Assembly: GCA_037576195.1 (NCBI GenBank)
Contig: CM075102.1
Span: forward strand, 25,540,745 to 25,604,744
Direction: 5' to 3'
DNA length: 64,000 nt
From: Phytoseiulus persimilis
Lineage: Eukaryota > Arthropoda > Arachnida > Mesostigmata > Phytoseiidae
Shown: piece by piece, positions 52,249 to 63,053 of the stretch
How positions within the stretch are numbered: position 1 is the first letter of the stretch
How the letters are laid out: each line of letters opens with the position of its first letter
Notes under the pieces: model-generated
What the model was told of the DNA's origin: nothing
The model's database searches: none
What the model saw: only the letters and a program-made list of their open reading frames with translations
Made by a program: the position numbers and the translations under genes

Positions 52249-55200
52249 GTAAGTCGTCCACGAATCTCTGACAAACACTAATCGGAAGCTCTCTTCGCTG
52301 ATCTTGCAGGCCTTAACGGAGGATCAGGAACTCCTTCTTCTTGGCGTTCTTCGGATGGCGGCTGCACTACGCCTGAAGAGTCTTCATCTTTGTCGCCGCT
52401 AGCGTCCTCCTGCGAAACTCCTGACGGTCAGGATCTGCCCGACTTCGGCTACACGATCGGTGTCACCGAGAACACACCTTATCCCTGCCAGTTCTGCGAG
52501 AAAGCCTTCCCTCGTCTCAGCTATCTGAAGCGGCATGAGCAGGTCAGTAAATCTTCACTAGTTTCTGAGAGGATCCGTCGCGAGCGGTCAACTGGCTGGA
52601 GATCAGGACCATTCCGCATGCTTTCTTCGAGAACTGGTCGAGATGATGGATTGAGCTTCCACGGCTGGTGAAAAAAAACCGCTTGGGTGCCGGCGGCTGG
52701 GCGAAATTTTCTGGACAAACGCGTGCTCCCAAGACTTAGCTAAACAGTGACAGGGAGAGAAACAGTGTGTAAAACCAAATAAGACAAAGGGCCCGACTAC
52801 GTTGAACGGACCATGAAAACGAGGGGGTCAAAGGTGGTGGAACGCACGAGCGTTTTGATGACAAGCGCGCGCGACACGTTCCGACACTCAAAGACAGAAG
52901 AGCCAGTGGCGATTTCTACACCAAGCATCATCAGCGTCGTGGTTGTTTTCGTTGTTATTGTTGTCGCCGTCGCCGTCATCGTCAGCAGTCACTCAGCAAG
53001 CCGAGGATGAAGCAGCGGTCAGTCAGTCAGTGAGTTTGGTTGACCGTTCCAAAACTGACGATGAATATAATCGTGGCTCGACAGCGGTGTTCGCGACGAC
53101 GGCAGCGCGTCGTTCCGGGCAGTTATGGTCGTGGCAGCCATGACTGATCCTGTCGTCTCACCCGTTACGCAGGCCAGGGTGCCACGAGATCCCAGTGGGG
53201 TTTCGGGCGAGCCGCCTGGTGAACCATCTGGTCTTTTGAAGTTATCCATCGATCCATACGAGATAGCTCGCAGACATCTATCCATCAATGTTTACGATGC
53301 CTCCCCCGGTCGTCCGCTTCCCCGTACCCTTCGGTTTCCCGTCCGCTCAGTTTTTCTTTGATATTCTTAACCATCCAAGACGTGACCCACACAAGCGCGA
53401 TTCACCCTACGTTGTCCAGGAAGGAAGCGCTCCGTTCCATTTTGAGATGCACTACTTCTTATTCCAAGTTGTTACGACGCTGACAATTATCAGTGGACAG
53501 ACGCAAAAAGTAAAAGAAAATCTCAACGAGCACACTTCAGGGCAATGATGAAGACGAGCGCGACGCGAGCAGGAAAGAGATGCGAGCGAGAATGAAGAAT
53601 TCCACGTAGAATACGGCCGCATCACTAGCACCGCTGACAGTCATACACATCGCTGACCCAGATTTTTGGCTAATTTTGTTGAATATCCAGAGCTTTAGTC
53701 CCTAAACACCGCACCCGTCATCTGGGTTCAGGGTTCACCGAGTCCCGAGGCGTCTCTGACTACGTTCTGACTCGATTCGGTTTATTGCCAGCCAGACATC
53801 AAGCCGGGCCAACGGTTGCCCGGCCGCCAGGCCCGCCTGCCTGCGCTGCCAGCCAGCCAGCCGTTTACTGAAGCAGTGGACGCCGTGGTTGCGGGAAAGC
53901 CGACGCGATATCCGACGAAAATCGTCACGGACTAGACTGGCGCGATGTGGAGCCCGTACGCCCGAAAACTAACGACCTCGTGTTCTGTTGCTAATTGCAG
54001 GTCCACAGCGACAAAATGCCGTTCCGATGCGATTATTGCCAGCGACTGTTCAAGCACAAACGAAGCCGAGATCGTCACGTCAAGTTGCATACCGGCGACA
54101 AGAAGTACCGCTGCACCAAATGCGAATCCGCTTTTTCAAGGAGCGACCACTTAAAAATTCACATGAAGACTCACGACAACGCGAAACCGTATCAATGCTC
54201 AATGTGCAATCGTGGATACAACACAGCAGCCGCTCTCACAAGTCATATGCAGAGCCACAGGAGAACCGCCGCTGAGGCCCAGGTAGGTTTGATTGAGTTG
54301 ACTCCGTTGGACACCTTCCCTGCGTTTATCGATCACGCGAGCTGCGGCGTCCGCTCTGTCGGCCTGAACCGAACCGCAAGCAAATCACCTGGCCGGAGAC
54401 CCGGCTCTGTTCGATCGAAGATTCGCAGCACGAGTCCAAACACCCGCTAACTTTTGCATCTCAATTTTTTCTCTCAGGCCCGAGACGACGGTCAACGAAC
54501 GTCGAGTCCCCCAACAAACAACAGATCGGACAGCGCCAACGATTCCGATACTCCTGTGCTGAACGGCTTCCGCCAGAACCGGCACTCGAGGAGTCCCTCG
54601 TCCGACCGGCCTGCGCCCCTGTTGAGTTCGCCGCTCGTCCCGTTCACATCTTCCCCGACGCCACCCGTGTGCTCCTTCTGCAACCGCTCGGACTTCGGAA
54701 CCATGGAGAACCTGCAACTGCACATCCAGGCCGTGCATTCAACCTTCCCGGCCATGGTTCCCAACGTGGCGTCCCTCATGAGCAAAAACTTCAACTTCGA
54801 CCTGGCACGCCTTGCTGCGCAACGACTGTCCCCATCGGAGAGCGGCACTGACACTTACAACTGTCAGTACTGCCCCATCAAGCTGCCATCGGCACACGCT
54901 CTGCAAGCTCACACTTTGCAAGCGCACACAATGCACGCTTACAATCTGGAGCTCATCTCGAAACTGCTCGAGGCCCGGGCCATGCAGATGGCCAACCCCG
55001 AACCCGTCAGCTGCCCCCAGTGCCGCCTGGATGTCCCCAACCGCCTCGCTCTGATCGAACACATACGACTCGTCCACACAGAGATCAACGGCGGGGGTCC
55101 CCTCATCTGCTCGCAGTGCGGCCAAGCCAGCCCCGACTTCGAGGCGTTCCGGCTCCACCTTTCTTCACATCTTGAGACCAATAAGGTGTCGCGAGTCTGT

Positions 55201-56982
55201 CCCGAGTGCAAGGCTGAGTTCGGTTCGTCCCAACAGCTGGAAACTCACGTGGCTTCCCACTACCTCAAACAAGCCACGGAGTTCAACTGCCCGTCGTGCA
55301 GCAAAGCCTTCTCGAAGCCCGATGAACTCCAGAAACACCACATGGAAACCCACGCGCAACACCTGTACAGGTGCTCGTTCTGCAGGGAGGTTTTCGAGTC
55401 GAAGGTCGAGGTTCAGCTGCACTTCTCCTCGAAACACTCCGAGGAGGCCCGCGTTTACCAATGCGGCAGCTGCAACACCAACTACCGATCCGAGGGAGAG
55501 TTCTCCGTGCATGTGCAAGTCACGCATTTAGCCAAGGCGTCCCCGTACCGATGCCTGCTCTGTAAACAGACATTCCCCAGTGAGCCGCTACTCCAAAGAC
55601 ATGTTGAAACTCACAATCGGCAGTTTCCGTGCTCGATGTGCGACCAAGCTTTCCACGTCGAGTTCCTCCTACAGAAACACATGGAATCCGCTCACTCAAC
55701 ACCTGCACCGCAGAATCTCACTCTTTCGAAAATGGCGAAATGCAACGTATGTGATCAAGCTTTCTCGACCGAAGCCGCGTTGCTAGTTCACCGGAAAATC
55801 CACACCACCAATGGGGTGGGCCTCGTGTGCGCGTATTGCGGCGAGAGCTGCAAGTCACGCTCAGAACTTGACAGTCACATGAAACTGCACCAGCACGGCT
55901 CTTCGAACGGGAAGCACAAGTGCAACATCTGCGACGAGATCTTCACGAACGTGTCGGCTCTGGCTGAACACAAACTGACCCACTGCAAAGTCACCGTCGG
56001 TTCTACGTGCGCGATCTGCCGCGACATCCTCCGAACCGAAAAAGAGTTCGCCGAGCATGTCGCCAATCATGGCGGATCCGGAGCGGGACTGCCTCTGCCC
56101 TGTGTGATTTGCAGGCAAACGCTCATGTCGGAGGTCGAACTCCAGATCCACGCGAAATTCCACGTCGGCTCTTCGTCAGCAACTTCGGCTGAAGCCACAA
56201 AGGTGAGCCTCGCCGTCGTCTAATAGGGAACTGAGCGAGCTGACTCCGCATCGATATCTAACGAACGTTTCAATTGCTTCTGCGATGGTTTGGAGAGTCT
56301 TTTTCTAAAATGCCTCGTTTTTCTTGTTCCACAGATTTGCGAAATCTGTCACACTCAAAACGACAATCTGGCTCGCGCACCCAACGGAAAAATCAGCTGT
56401 CAGGAATGCTTCGAGCAAGGAATGAAGCAGGCCAAGATCGAGAAGTGTTCCGACTGTGGAGTGAAGTTCGAAGGTCGGGTCGAGTTCGAGCGCCACGACT
56501 GTCGGAAAGCGGAAATGCCACACAAGAAAATCAAGTTGGAGAAAATCGGATGCCCTGACTGTCACAAGACGTTCGATTCTCCCGCTGACCTCGAAGCCCA
56601 CTCAAAAGTGCACCGAGAAATGTCGTCGGCTTTCGAGTGCATGCTGTGTCACAATGGTTTCGACGCGGCAAGCGATCTCCAGGTCCATCTTATCGAGCAC
56701 AACTTCGAAGGCTGTCACGGTTACACGTGCTACCTCTGTAGTGCTATTTTCACGACTGCGCGCTCGTTAAACGGCCACATGGGGGAGCATGGCCTGGAGA
56801 AGAAGCCATTCGACTGCACCAAGTGCGAAATGACGTTCTACTTCAGAGCTCAGTTGGAGAACCATGAGCAAACTGAACACCTGAACCGGAGTCCATCGCC
56901 GAGTCAAGAAGAGCGCTCTGCTCTCGAGCCCGAAGTGGAAATGACCGAGGATGGTGACGACGAAGAACTCGTTGTCGCCTGA
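52176..56982 (+). CDS. Oaz: ZNF423/ZNF521 (Oaz)-family multi-C2H2 zinc-finger transcription factor, five coding exons
   Basis: Joining exons 52176-52248, 52310-52542, 54001-54282, 54478-56202 and 56335-56982 gives an open frame of 987 codons (about 986 residues) ending at TGA 56980-56982. All four introns are GT-AG and phases match (1, 0, 0, 0). I count about 24-25 zinc fingers: four at residues 82-188, fifteen from about 260 to 765, and five or six at the C terminus, then an acidic tail rich in E and D. Fingers 1-3 carry wording I recognise from vertebrate ZNF423/ZNF521, such as [28 protein letters not shown] and [10 protein letters not shown]; a later finger has [11 protein letters not shown]. 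In vertebrates these proteins act in the nucleus, bind DNA and engage EBF and BMP-SMAD partners; Drosophila Oaz is the fly relative. Vertebrate members are longer (about 1,300 residues, about 30 fingers). The start is provisional: ATG 52176 follows an in-frame TAG at 52137-52139, but a spliced upstream exon cannot be excluded. The family call is firm; the symbol is by homology. Confidence 0.93.
52249..52309 (+). other. Oaz: Intron 1 of the zinc-finger gene (61 bp, phase 1)
   Basis: It starts GTAAGT and ends TTGCAG. It is very short, as expected in a compact invertebrate genome. Removal joins an A to GC to make a serine codon and keeps the frame open. Confidence 0.8.
52310..52542 (+). CDS. Oaz: Coding exon 2: Ser/Thr/Pro-rich linker and first half of zinc finger 1
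   Basis: The acceptor is ATCTTGCAG and the donor CAG|GTCAGT. The exon completes a split serine codon and encodes residues 26-102. A low-complexity stretch rich in S, T, G and P leads into a finger beginning [10 protein letters not shown]. The exon ends just after HEQ, so this finger's two zinc-binding cysteines (84, 87) and first histidine (100) are here and its second histidine (104) is in the next exon. Confidence 0.9.
52543..54000 (+). other. Oaz: Intron 2 of the zinc-finger gene (1,458 bp, phase 0)
   Basis: It starts GTCAGT and ends TTGCAG. It interrupts zinc finger 1 between its two histidine ligands. Inside are GTT/GTC-rich DNA near 52,930-52,985 and a CAGC array at 53,848-53,862. No coding exon is recognised within it. 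Read-through would stop after about 43 codons. Confidence 0.88.
54001..54282 (+). CDS. Oaz: Coding exon 3: end of finger 1 and fingers 2-4
   Basis: The acceptor is CTAATTGCAG and the donor CCCAG|GTAGGT. The exon encodes 94 residues (103-196). It supplies the last histidine of finger 1 and three full C2H2 fingers at about residues 110-132, 138-160 and 166-188, joined by short linkers; the first is the TGDKK-type linker typical of sequence-specific DNA-binding fingers. This is the most conserved part of the family. If the downstream intron were retained, the frame would stay open to a stop at 54448-54450 and give a four-finger short protein. Confidence 0.95.
54283..54477 (+). other. Oaz: Intron 3 of the zinc-finger gene (195 bp, phase 0)
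   Basis: It starts GTAGGT and ends CTCTCAG after a T-rich tract. It separates the four N-terminal fingers from the large finger exon. Translation into the intron continues for 55 codons before a stop at 54448-54450. Confidence 0.88.
54478..56202 (+). CDS. Oaz: Coding exon 4: large exon with fingers 5-19
   Basis: The acceptor is TTTTTTCTCTCAG and the donor AAG|GTGAGC. It encodes 575 residues (197-771). The first 60 or so are a Ser/Pro/Asn-rich linker. Fifteen C2H2 fingers follow, several with non-standard spacing (for example CSFC...HIQAVH and CQYC...HTLQAH) and with longer spacers after the first two. The finger with [14 protein letters not shown] is a strong family signature. In vertebrates most fingers also lie in one very large exon. 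If the next intron were read through, the protein would end after only seven extra residues at a TAA (56221-56223). Confidence 0.95.
56203..56334 (+). other. Oaz: Intron 4 of the zinc-finger gene (132 bp, phase 0)
   Basis: It starts GTGAGC and ends TTCCACAG with a good pyrimidine tract. An in-frame TAA lies soon after the donor. Confidence 0.9.
56335..56982 (+). CDS. Oaz: Coding exon 5: atypical Cys cluster, last fingers and acidic C terminus
   Basis: The acceptor is TTCTTGTTCCACAG. It encodes 215 residues (772-986) and the stop TGA. It opens with a cysteine-rich segment (CEIC ... CQEC) that is not a standard C2H2 finger, followed by a CSDC...HDC variant and four regular fingers (CPDC, CMLC, CYLC, CTKC). 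The last finger, with [10 protein letters not shown], is followed by SPSPSQEE and an acidic end finishing EELVVA. The exon lies 132 bp after exon 4 in phase 0. Confidence 0.92.
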   Translation: MCEICHTQNDNLARAPNGKISCQECFEQGMKQAKIEKCSDCGVKFEGRVEFERHDCRKAEMPHKKIKLEKIGCPDCHKTFDSPADLEAHSKVHREMSSAFECMLCHNGFDAASDLQVHLIEHNFEGCHGYTCYLCSAIFTTARSLNGHMGEHGLEKKPFDCTKCEMTFYFRAQLENHEQTEHLNRSPSPSQEERSALEPEVEMTEDGDDEELVVA

Positions 56983-57560
56983 GCTTCGGAATTGAGAATC
57001 AAACTTCTGTCGAGTGAAAGAATTTTCATCTTCGATCGTGATGCCCACGCTGATATCTGTGTATAGCAGTGTTTGTATAGTTCAGAGTCGATCGCTCAGA
57101 TCGCGATACGACCGAATGATTATCATTACAGATGACATTATTAAATATATATGTAAGTCCCAGAAGGAGGAGAAGTTCTTCCGAAACTCTGTGTGGCAGA
57201 CAACCAATCTATCAGGGGAGAGAGGGAGAGAGAGTTGCGTATTGTTTGTGATGTGTTCTGAATTATTCCAACAATGAGAACATTTCGATAACTGTGAAAA
57301 TCTAAAATCTGGTAATATAGAGAATAGGCGGAGGAGAAGAGAGAGATCGATGTTGATGAGTGAAGAATGAGCATCATTGGTGCGTGCGGCAAAAGCAGGT
57401 ATAACAACTGATTTAGGATTTAATAATGCTGAGGATCGCTATTATCAAATATGATACAACATCTGTATTATGGATGAGAGTGGAATTCTATTACGCTATT
57501 TTGTTATGTATGCTGTCACGAACCGGTGATTTGAATAAAATCATATTTAACAGAATGAAA
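56983..57560 (+). other. Oaz: Probable 3' untranslated region of the zinc-finger gene
   Basis: This AT-richer stretch follows the stop codon. It contains an AT run with ATTAAA at 57140-57145, a GA-rich patch near 57,223-57,235 and AATAAA at 57534-57539. No convincing coding frame is present. The extent is inferred from the poly(A)-type hexamer. Confidence 0.5.
57534..57539 (+). terminator. Candidate poly(A) signal AATAAA for the zinc-finger gene
   Basis: This is the first AATAAA on the plus strand after the stop codon, about 550 bp downstream. The variant hexamer ATTAAA at 57140-57145 is an alternative. Confidence 0.45.
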
Positions 57561-58683
57561 AAAACTCGGATCATTTTTTCCCTCCCTGTGAAATCTCGTG
57601 GAGAGTGCTGCGTTCAGAGACAGCGATGCGGAGGAAAAAGTCATCGCTGGAAAGCCGAAACTGATTTTTCCTGTACACAGGAGAAAACCTCCGGAGAAAA
57701 CACAACCGTGAATGTTCTCGAGGCATCTGCTCTATGAGACACTCGAGTACGTGACCGAGAAGAAGCACACCATTTTTCACGGAGAACCAGCTTATTCGAT
57801 CAGATGAGCGGGAAAGCGGAAGCGCAATGATTTTCCGATGTCCGACAAAGGGTTCAACGAGTCAGAGACTCGAAATCGACTGCTATCGTGATGAGTGGTT
57901 CAGCAATGGACAGGGCGATATCTGAGCAGTAATGCTCTGTATTTCAGAATCCCCGGGGGAATAAATTAGTGGTTATCGTCGAAATTTCCCATTTACAGTG
58001 GGCCTCCACGCCAATCGGCAAGCCAGATGAGCCACAGCTCGCTGAGCGAATCTAAGTTGATCGCAAAGTTGTTTCATACCTCAACTTTCATGAGGCATTT
58101 CTGCACGGATCCAGAAAAGGCGACCTGCGTACGCAAGAGCCCATTCGGCCGCTACAGGATCGTCAGGCTTTTCCATGGGGACGTCCCTCCTAGGGACTCG
58201 AAGAGCTTGCAATCACAACCGAGAGTCACTAGAAGCACCTAATGAAACCATTCGAGAAGCTCTACCGCGGGGAACTGGCGACATCTCTGCCACCTTGTGG
58301 CGGGTATCTTGCAGTCCTAGTGCGGTTAAATTTTTGAGCTGTTCCTTGGATAATCTCATTTGCCAACAAAGGAACCATTCCTCCGCGAAACCACATAGGA
58401 TAGGAACAGGAAGTCGAGACGCTGCAGCAATGCCTCGTTTCAAGTACATCGTTGGAGTTGAAGTTGGAACGAGAGATATGTCTGAGAGAACTGAGTGGGA
58501 GGAGAGCCGAATGGCTCTGCCTATGGATGGGCGTTTGGGGGGAGACGGCAGAAAACGAGAATCTGAAGGGGAGTTAGAGGAGGTTCAGGGGTCAAGGGGT
58601 GAACTGAGCATTGCATAAGGCTGTCGGTGCAAGCACTGGCCCGTGCGCCACGAAAGAAAAGAAAATCCCGAAAGGGCCATAGG

Positions 58684-60676
58684 TTAACCCTGGCAGTTGC
58701 CATAGACCAACTCTAATAGACATAAAGAAGGAGCATAAGAAATGAACTGGTGCATAATATAGCCATGGAACATCCTTGCAGAAACTTTGTGGTCTGAAAT
58801 AAAAGCTGATTTAAAAAACACCTCCAAACCGCACTGCCATAAAACATGACATCGGCCATCCGACGTGGAAGCACAACCACACCATTCCGCCCGGCCGAAA
58901 CAACACAGAGGCGCCTCCAGCCGCAAGAGCTCAGGACACGTGGAACATTCAACGGAGAAAGCGTTCGCTACAGTTCTCATCCCGAAATATTCTCCTCCCG
59001 TACCCGCAGAACAGCAGCGATATTTCATGGGAACGCCGGGAACCTGGAAGACTCTCGGTGGGGAACAGAGCAACGGCTCAGAGATTCAGGAATGACTCTC
59101 AAGGAATGTCTCGTAATCTAACAATTTCGATGGGACCTGTCTTGGTTGCCATCCTCAAGGTGGAACAGAAATGTTGAATGACCATGAAATCAATCTGTCT
59201 CGAGCTTGGATAGAGTATTGGAGTAAGCGTTCGCCACATAGGGCCATTGCTAGCGAGAGTTTCCCGAGCCTGACAAGAATACCTCAAAATTACTGCCGTC
59301 CGATGACGGAGCTGTTATGGTCTTCATCTTATGGTCAATCATTGAGTTCAAGCTGCTGAGGTACAGCTGAATGATAGGATGTGAGCCACTTGGCTCGTTG
59401 AAATTCCTATTCGTATCCCACTCAAGACCAGATGATCTCGGAATACGAGAACCCTGACGTACAGCACCCGCGGTCCAAACGCGGGCAGTGTTGGCGCGTG
59501 GAAACATGGAGTTCGAGCGTCTTATGCACGGTTGTGATCATGACGCGGATTCCTGCGAGCGCGATCTGATCCTTCAAGCTCTACCGTAGCAAGATCAAAT
59601 GATTCGCTAGTGAACCTCGGAAAACCTACCTCGGATTGCTGTGGGAGGCTTTATCATGATCTCCTCCAACATACACTAGCAAGACTGTTCACCAACTCCC
59701 TGACCCCGAGAGAGATGAGAGAAGTCGTTGGGCTTGAAAAGTTCTCATATTTCCCGGAACAATGGTTAGTTTCAGCGCGACATTTCCCGCTTGGAATCAG
59801 TAGATATTCTGAAAATGACGATACGTGACTGAATAGGCCTCTCCTAGCCACTCGTCCCCAACTTAGGTATGTTGTGAAGAGCTTTACAAACCTAGAGGGA
59901 CGCAGCGATTAGATGTCAATCCGCCCTTGTTCTCGCCTTAGAGCGTCCAGTGGGCGGTCTTCCCGAGTTCTCACACAGTCGAAATGGCTGCCTTTTCCCG
60001 GAATTTTCAAGATCTGCACTCTGTTTAGCTACGCCCCTCGATGCCTCGTCGACTCGCGATCAAGGCACGATGACATTTACGCATTCGCGTCTCTATGACA
60101 TTGTCTCAGAAATATTTTCCACTGCAGAAACTTCGCATCGCACAGCTTCAGCTTGCAAAGTATGGTGCTTTTTCCTGGCCTGAAGTCTCATCCAGGATTG
60201 TGCTGAGCTCGAGCGATCGGAAATAGTAGTTCATCAATCGCTCGGCATAGATACATTGAGATGAGGGGATGATTTCGAAAAATCACCCTAACTTCCAGGC
60301 TCTACTTATGTGGACTGGAAATCGAGTGAGTTCCATCCCTCAAGCTCGACCTATCTAGGAATTTCAGATTGTAGATATATTTCAGATTGGCAAGAATCTT
60401 GTTTCGACTCCTAAACTACTGCGCGAAGCCCGAAACCACGTCCAAATGTTCTTGGGTCAACTTCAGGCTCCAAGATGCTGAGGATCGGATCTTGATTCTC
60501 AACGAACTTCGTCGCAGCCCCGGCCATACACTCAGATCTGTGCTTATTCGGGATAAGTCCCTGATGAGAGCCATGACAGCCCGGTCGGCATACGCCAGAT
60601 CGTATTTTGTTGAGCTCAAGCTGACGACCATTGCTTCAAAGGGCATCTGTACAGTGAGGAGATTCTGCAGCTCCAT
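58684..60676 (-). pseudogene. Possible remnants of a non-LTR retrotransposon reverse transcriptase
   Basis: Two minus-strand pieces suggest reverse transcriptase of the R1/Jockey/I type. At 60,581-60,592 the peptide DLAYADRAVM sits where active enzymes have AYADD, followed by a spaced tryptophan and a GLR segment; the second catalytic aspartate would be an arginine, so it would be inactive. At 58,824-58,855 MADVMFYGSAVW resembles the LLYGAPVW motif near the end of the same proteins, preceded in shifting frames by TVANAF and LLRLEAP. The two are about 1.7 kb apart, further than the roughly 0.5 kb expected, so an insertion or two copies must be assumed. Evidence is weak and based on motif shape only. 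Confidence 0.25.
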
Positions 60677-61944
60677 CCTGACTGCCTCGTCGGGGGGAGG
60701 CTCGTTGGTGTGCTCGGGAACGCCAGCTTCCTATCTCGGGTAGCTAGAAATAGGCTTCTAACGCTTCCGAAACCTGTGATCGACAAACTGTAGGGATCAG
60801 TCACGATTTCGCGTAGGAGGAAATGGGGTGTCGTTCGTCCTGATCTGATCTCACTTTCTCGTGTCTTAACATTTCTCTCATGATAAATACCTTACCTAAG
60901 CCCACGCATCCCGGAACCTGCCCATGTGGATGACATGGTGAGATATTCGCTAACTCGTCAAAACTACCCGTGTATGAAGTTTCCGAGTCGCTCCGACGAC
61001 CCTTTCTCCTTTTGAAAATCCAGTACCCCCTTCAGGGATCCTGAAACTTGACGAGCGGGACATCCAGGTGGAAGACCGAGCCAGATGGGACCAGTAACTT
61101 CATAGAGGATCAGCTTGGAGCAGTTCAAAAACTTGACACAATCGGAATATTTTTCAGATTTATCTACCTTGGCAGACTCTGGGAAAACGTGAACAGGACA
61201 AGCTTCCGTCAAGCAGCAGCGCTTTTTGAGGCTGATTCGATAGTTCGCCATTACTCGAGCTCTAACCCGATTCACACCACCCTGACTTCCTCTGTGACTT
61301 CATTCCCTACCAATCCATAGGCCGTAAAAATGACCGAAATACGCCACATAGAAAAAAATTATACTTAAATCGGATCGTCTTGAGGAGCTTATGGAGAAGC
61401 TTGAGGAGGCATATGCGCAGTATGTCTTCATGGGTATGTCGTTATTTTTAAGGGTATCGCGAAGGTCGGAAAGGGAGCTTCGTTTCATACGACCAGGGAC
61501 CAGGGACGGCTCAAGAGACTCGAATGTGCACTGATAGAAACTCTGGAGAAATATTCCGGGATGACTGAAACACGCTCTCATTGAGTCAGATGGTATTTTC
61601 CGGACTGAATGAGCGATTATTCAGTAGTCGATGGGGTTTCATTCGGTTTTGTAGGAAAATAAATCGCAGCTTATGAGAACCCAGCAGGAATCCTCCCCAC
61701 ACTGAGACTTCTAATGGAGACATACAACCGCTCAGTTCTGTCGCATGGAGATGAGAGGAATGCGTACGTAGCAGCAGTATCCATCGGGAAAGCAGCCATG
61801 CCATAAGAGGAACCTCTATCCACAGTGCATCCAGTAAGAAGCCTATAAGACCTTCGGCGGGGTGGATATCATATTCAGTTGCGACTTATTACAACTCCCC
61901 CAATCTGTATGCTACCAATTAATGAGCCTGTACAAGGAGGACTC

Positions 61945-62283
61945 CATCGATTTGTTTTATGGCAATATGACTGGCACGTCCATTCGTCTCAGACGCTATG
62001 AGAGGGTTATGAGAAGGTTATGAGACAAGAAGACTCAACCTTCTCAACATTGCTAACGAGAATTGGCAACGGAGACGCTTTCGCACCAGAGAGAACTCCG
62101 TTAATCGAATCAGGATTCCGAGATTGCTATCGTCTGATAAGCACGTGGAAAATGCCATACGTCGATTTCACAGAAACGGAGACGTCGACAATTAAAATGG
62201 AAAGGTCGCATCAACACAATGATATTCAACTGTCATTGATGATACGCCCAAATCTGGGATATAAGGGACTATTTTTCGACTGA
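61945..62283 (+). pseudogene. Pif1-type helicase fragment, frame broken by an 11-bp tandem duplication
   Basis: From 62020 the frame reads MRQEDSTFSTLLTRIGNGD and then LIESGFRD. This resembles the segment after the sensor motif of Pif1-like helicases, where MRQ, an F..LL.RI..G stretch and a sequence like IESRF follow in order. Just upstream, SIRLRRYERVM fits the strand leading into MRQ but is in another frame. The two parts are separated by a near-exact 11-bp repeat (AGGGTTATGAG then AAGGTTATGAG) at about 61,998-62,024; its extra 11 bases account for the shift. No Walker A motif was found upstream. Pif1-like helicases of this kind occur in Helitrons and some other large DNA elements. The frame ends at TGA 62281-62283. 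Probably a dead mobile-element gene. Confidence 0.45.
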
Positions 62284-63053
62284 GAACATTACTGGAACTT
62301 TTGCTTGTGAGCACGAATGTGAATCTCGATGATCTTACACAATGTAGCAACGTAACGTCCATTACGGAAAAATGCCATATTTTGAAAATTCCACCCATGA
62401 CTGTGAATTCTGGGCGTATTTATGGTTGAAAAAGTAGTCCCTCGTCTCCCAGACTTTGGAGTACATGGGATACAGGAATCAGACTTTCCTTCCCGTTCAA
62501 CGAGAGACGGAAATTCGAATCCTTGAAATGAGCAAGAGTGGACTATAGTGTCCCGGGGGTGGAAGTGTTCACCGCGACGAGCTTTTCAATATCCAATTCT
62601 TTTCCCTGCATCGTTTACTTCGTCATGGTGCTGAATACGAGGAAACGATGGAGACCACTCTCGCCCAGCTCACTCTGATAAACTATCTCGTTCAAACCAC
62701 TCTTGCCTCCATCCCTAACCAATGCTCGAGAAACTCGTTGCGTCTCTCAAATACTCCGAGAACAAGTTCCAGCTATGAACTTCAAACGCGAAAATCAGAC
62801 TCGAACGATTTCTAGAGGATATCTGAGTTCGAACCGTAACGGTGGGACACAGACGAAATTGTATCATGGCCGAAAATTAGCGGCAGAGTGAGCAAACGGT
62901 GTTTAGTGAGCCTGCAAGCCCCACACTAGCTGCATGGTCGGAGCAGGGCATGTGCATCAGGCATTCAGCGGAGCTCCCACAAGAAAAACAATAGCACTTT
63001 CTTGACTGAATGAGCGATTATCCGGAAAACCGCATAACCCCATTCCCGAAGAA

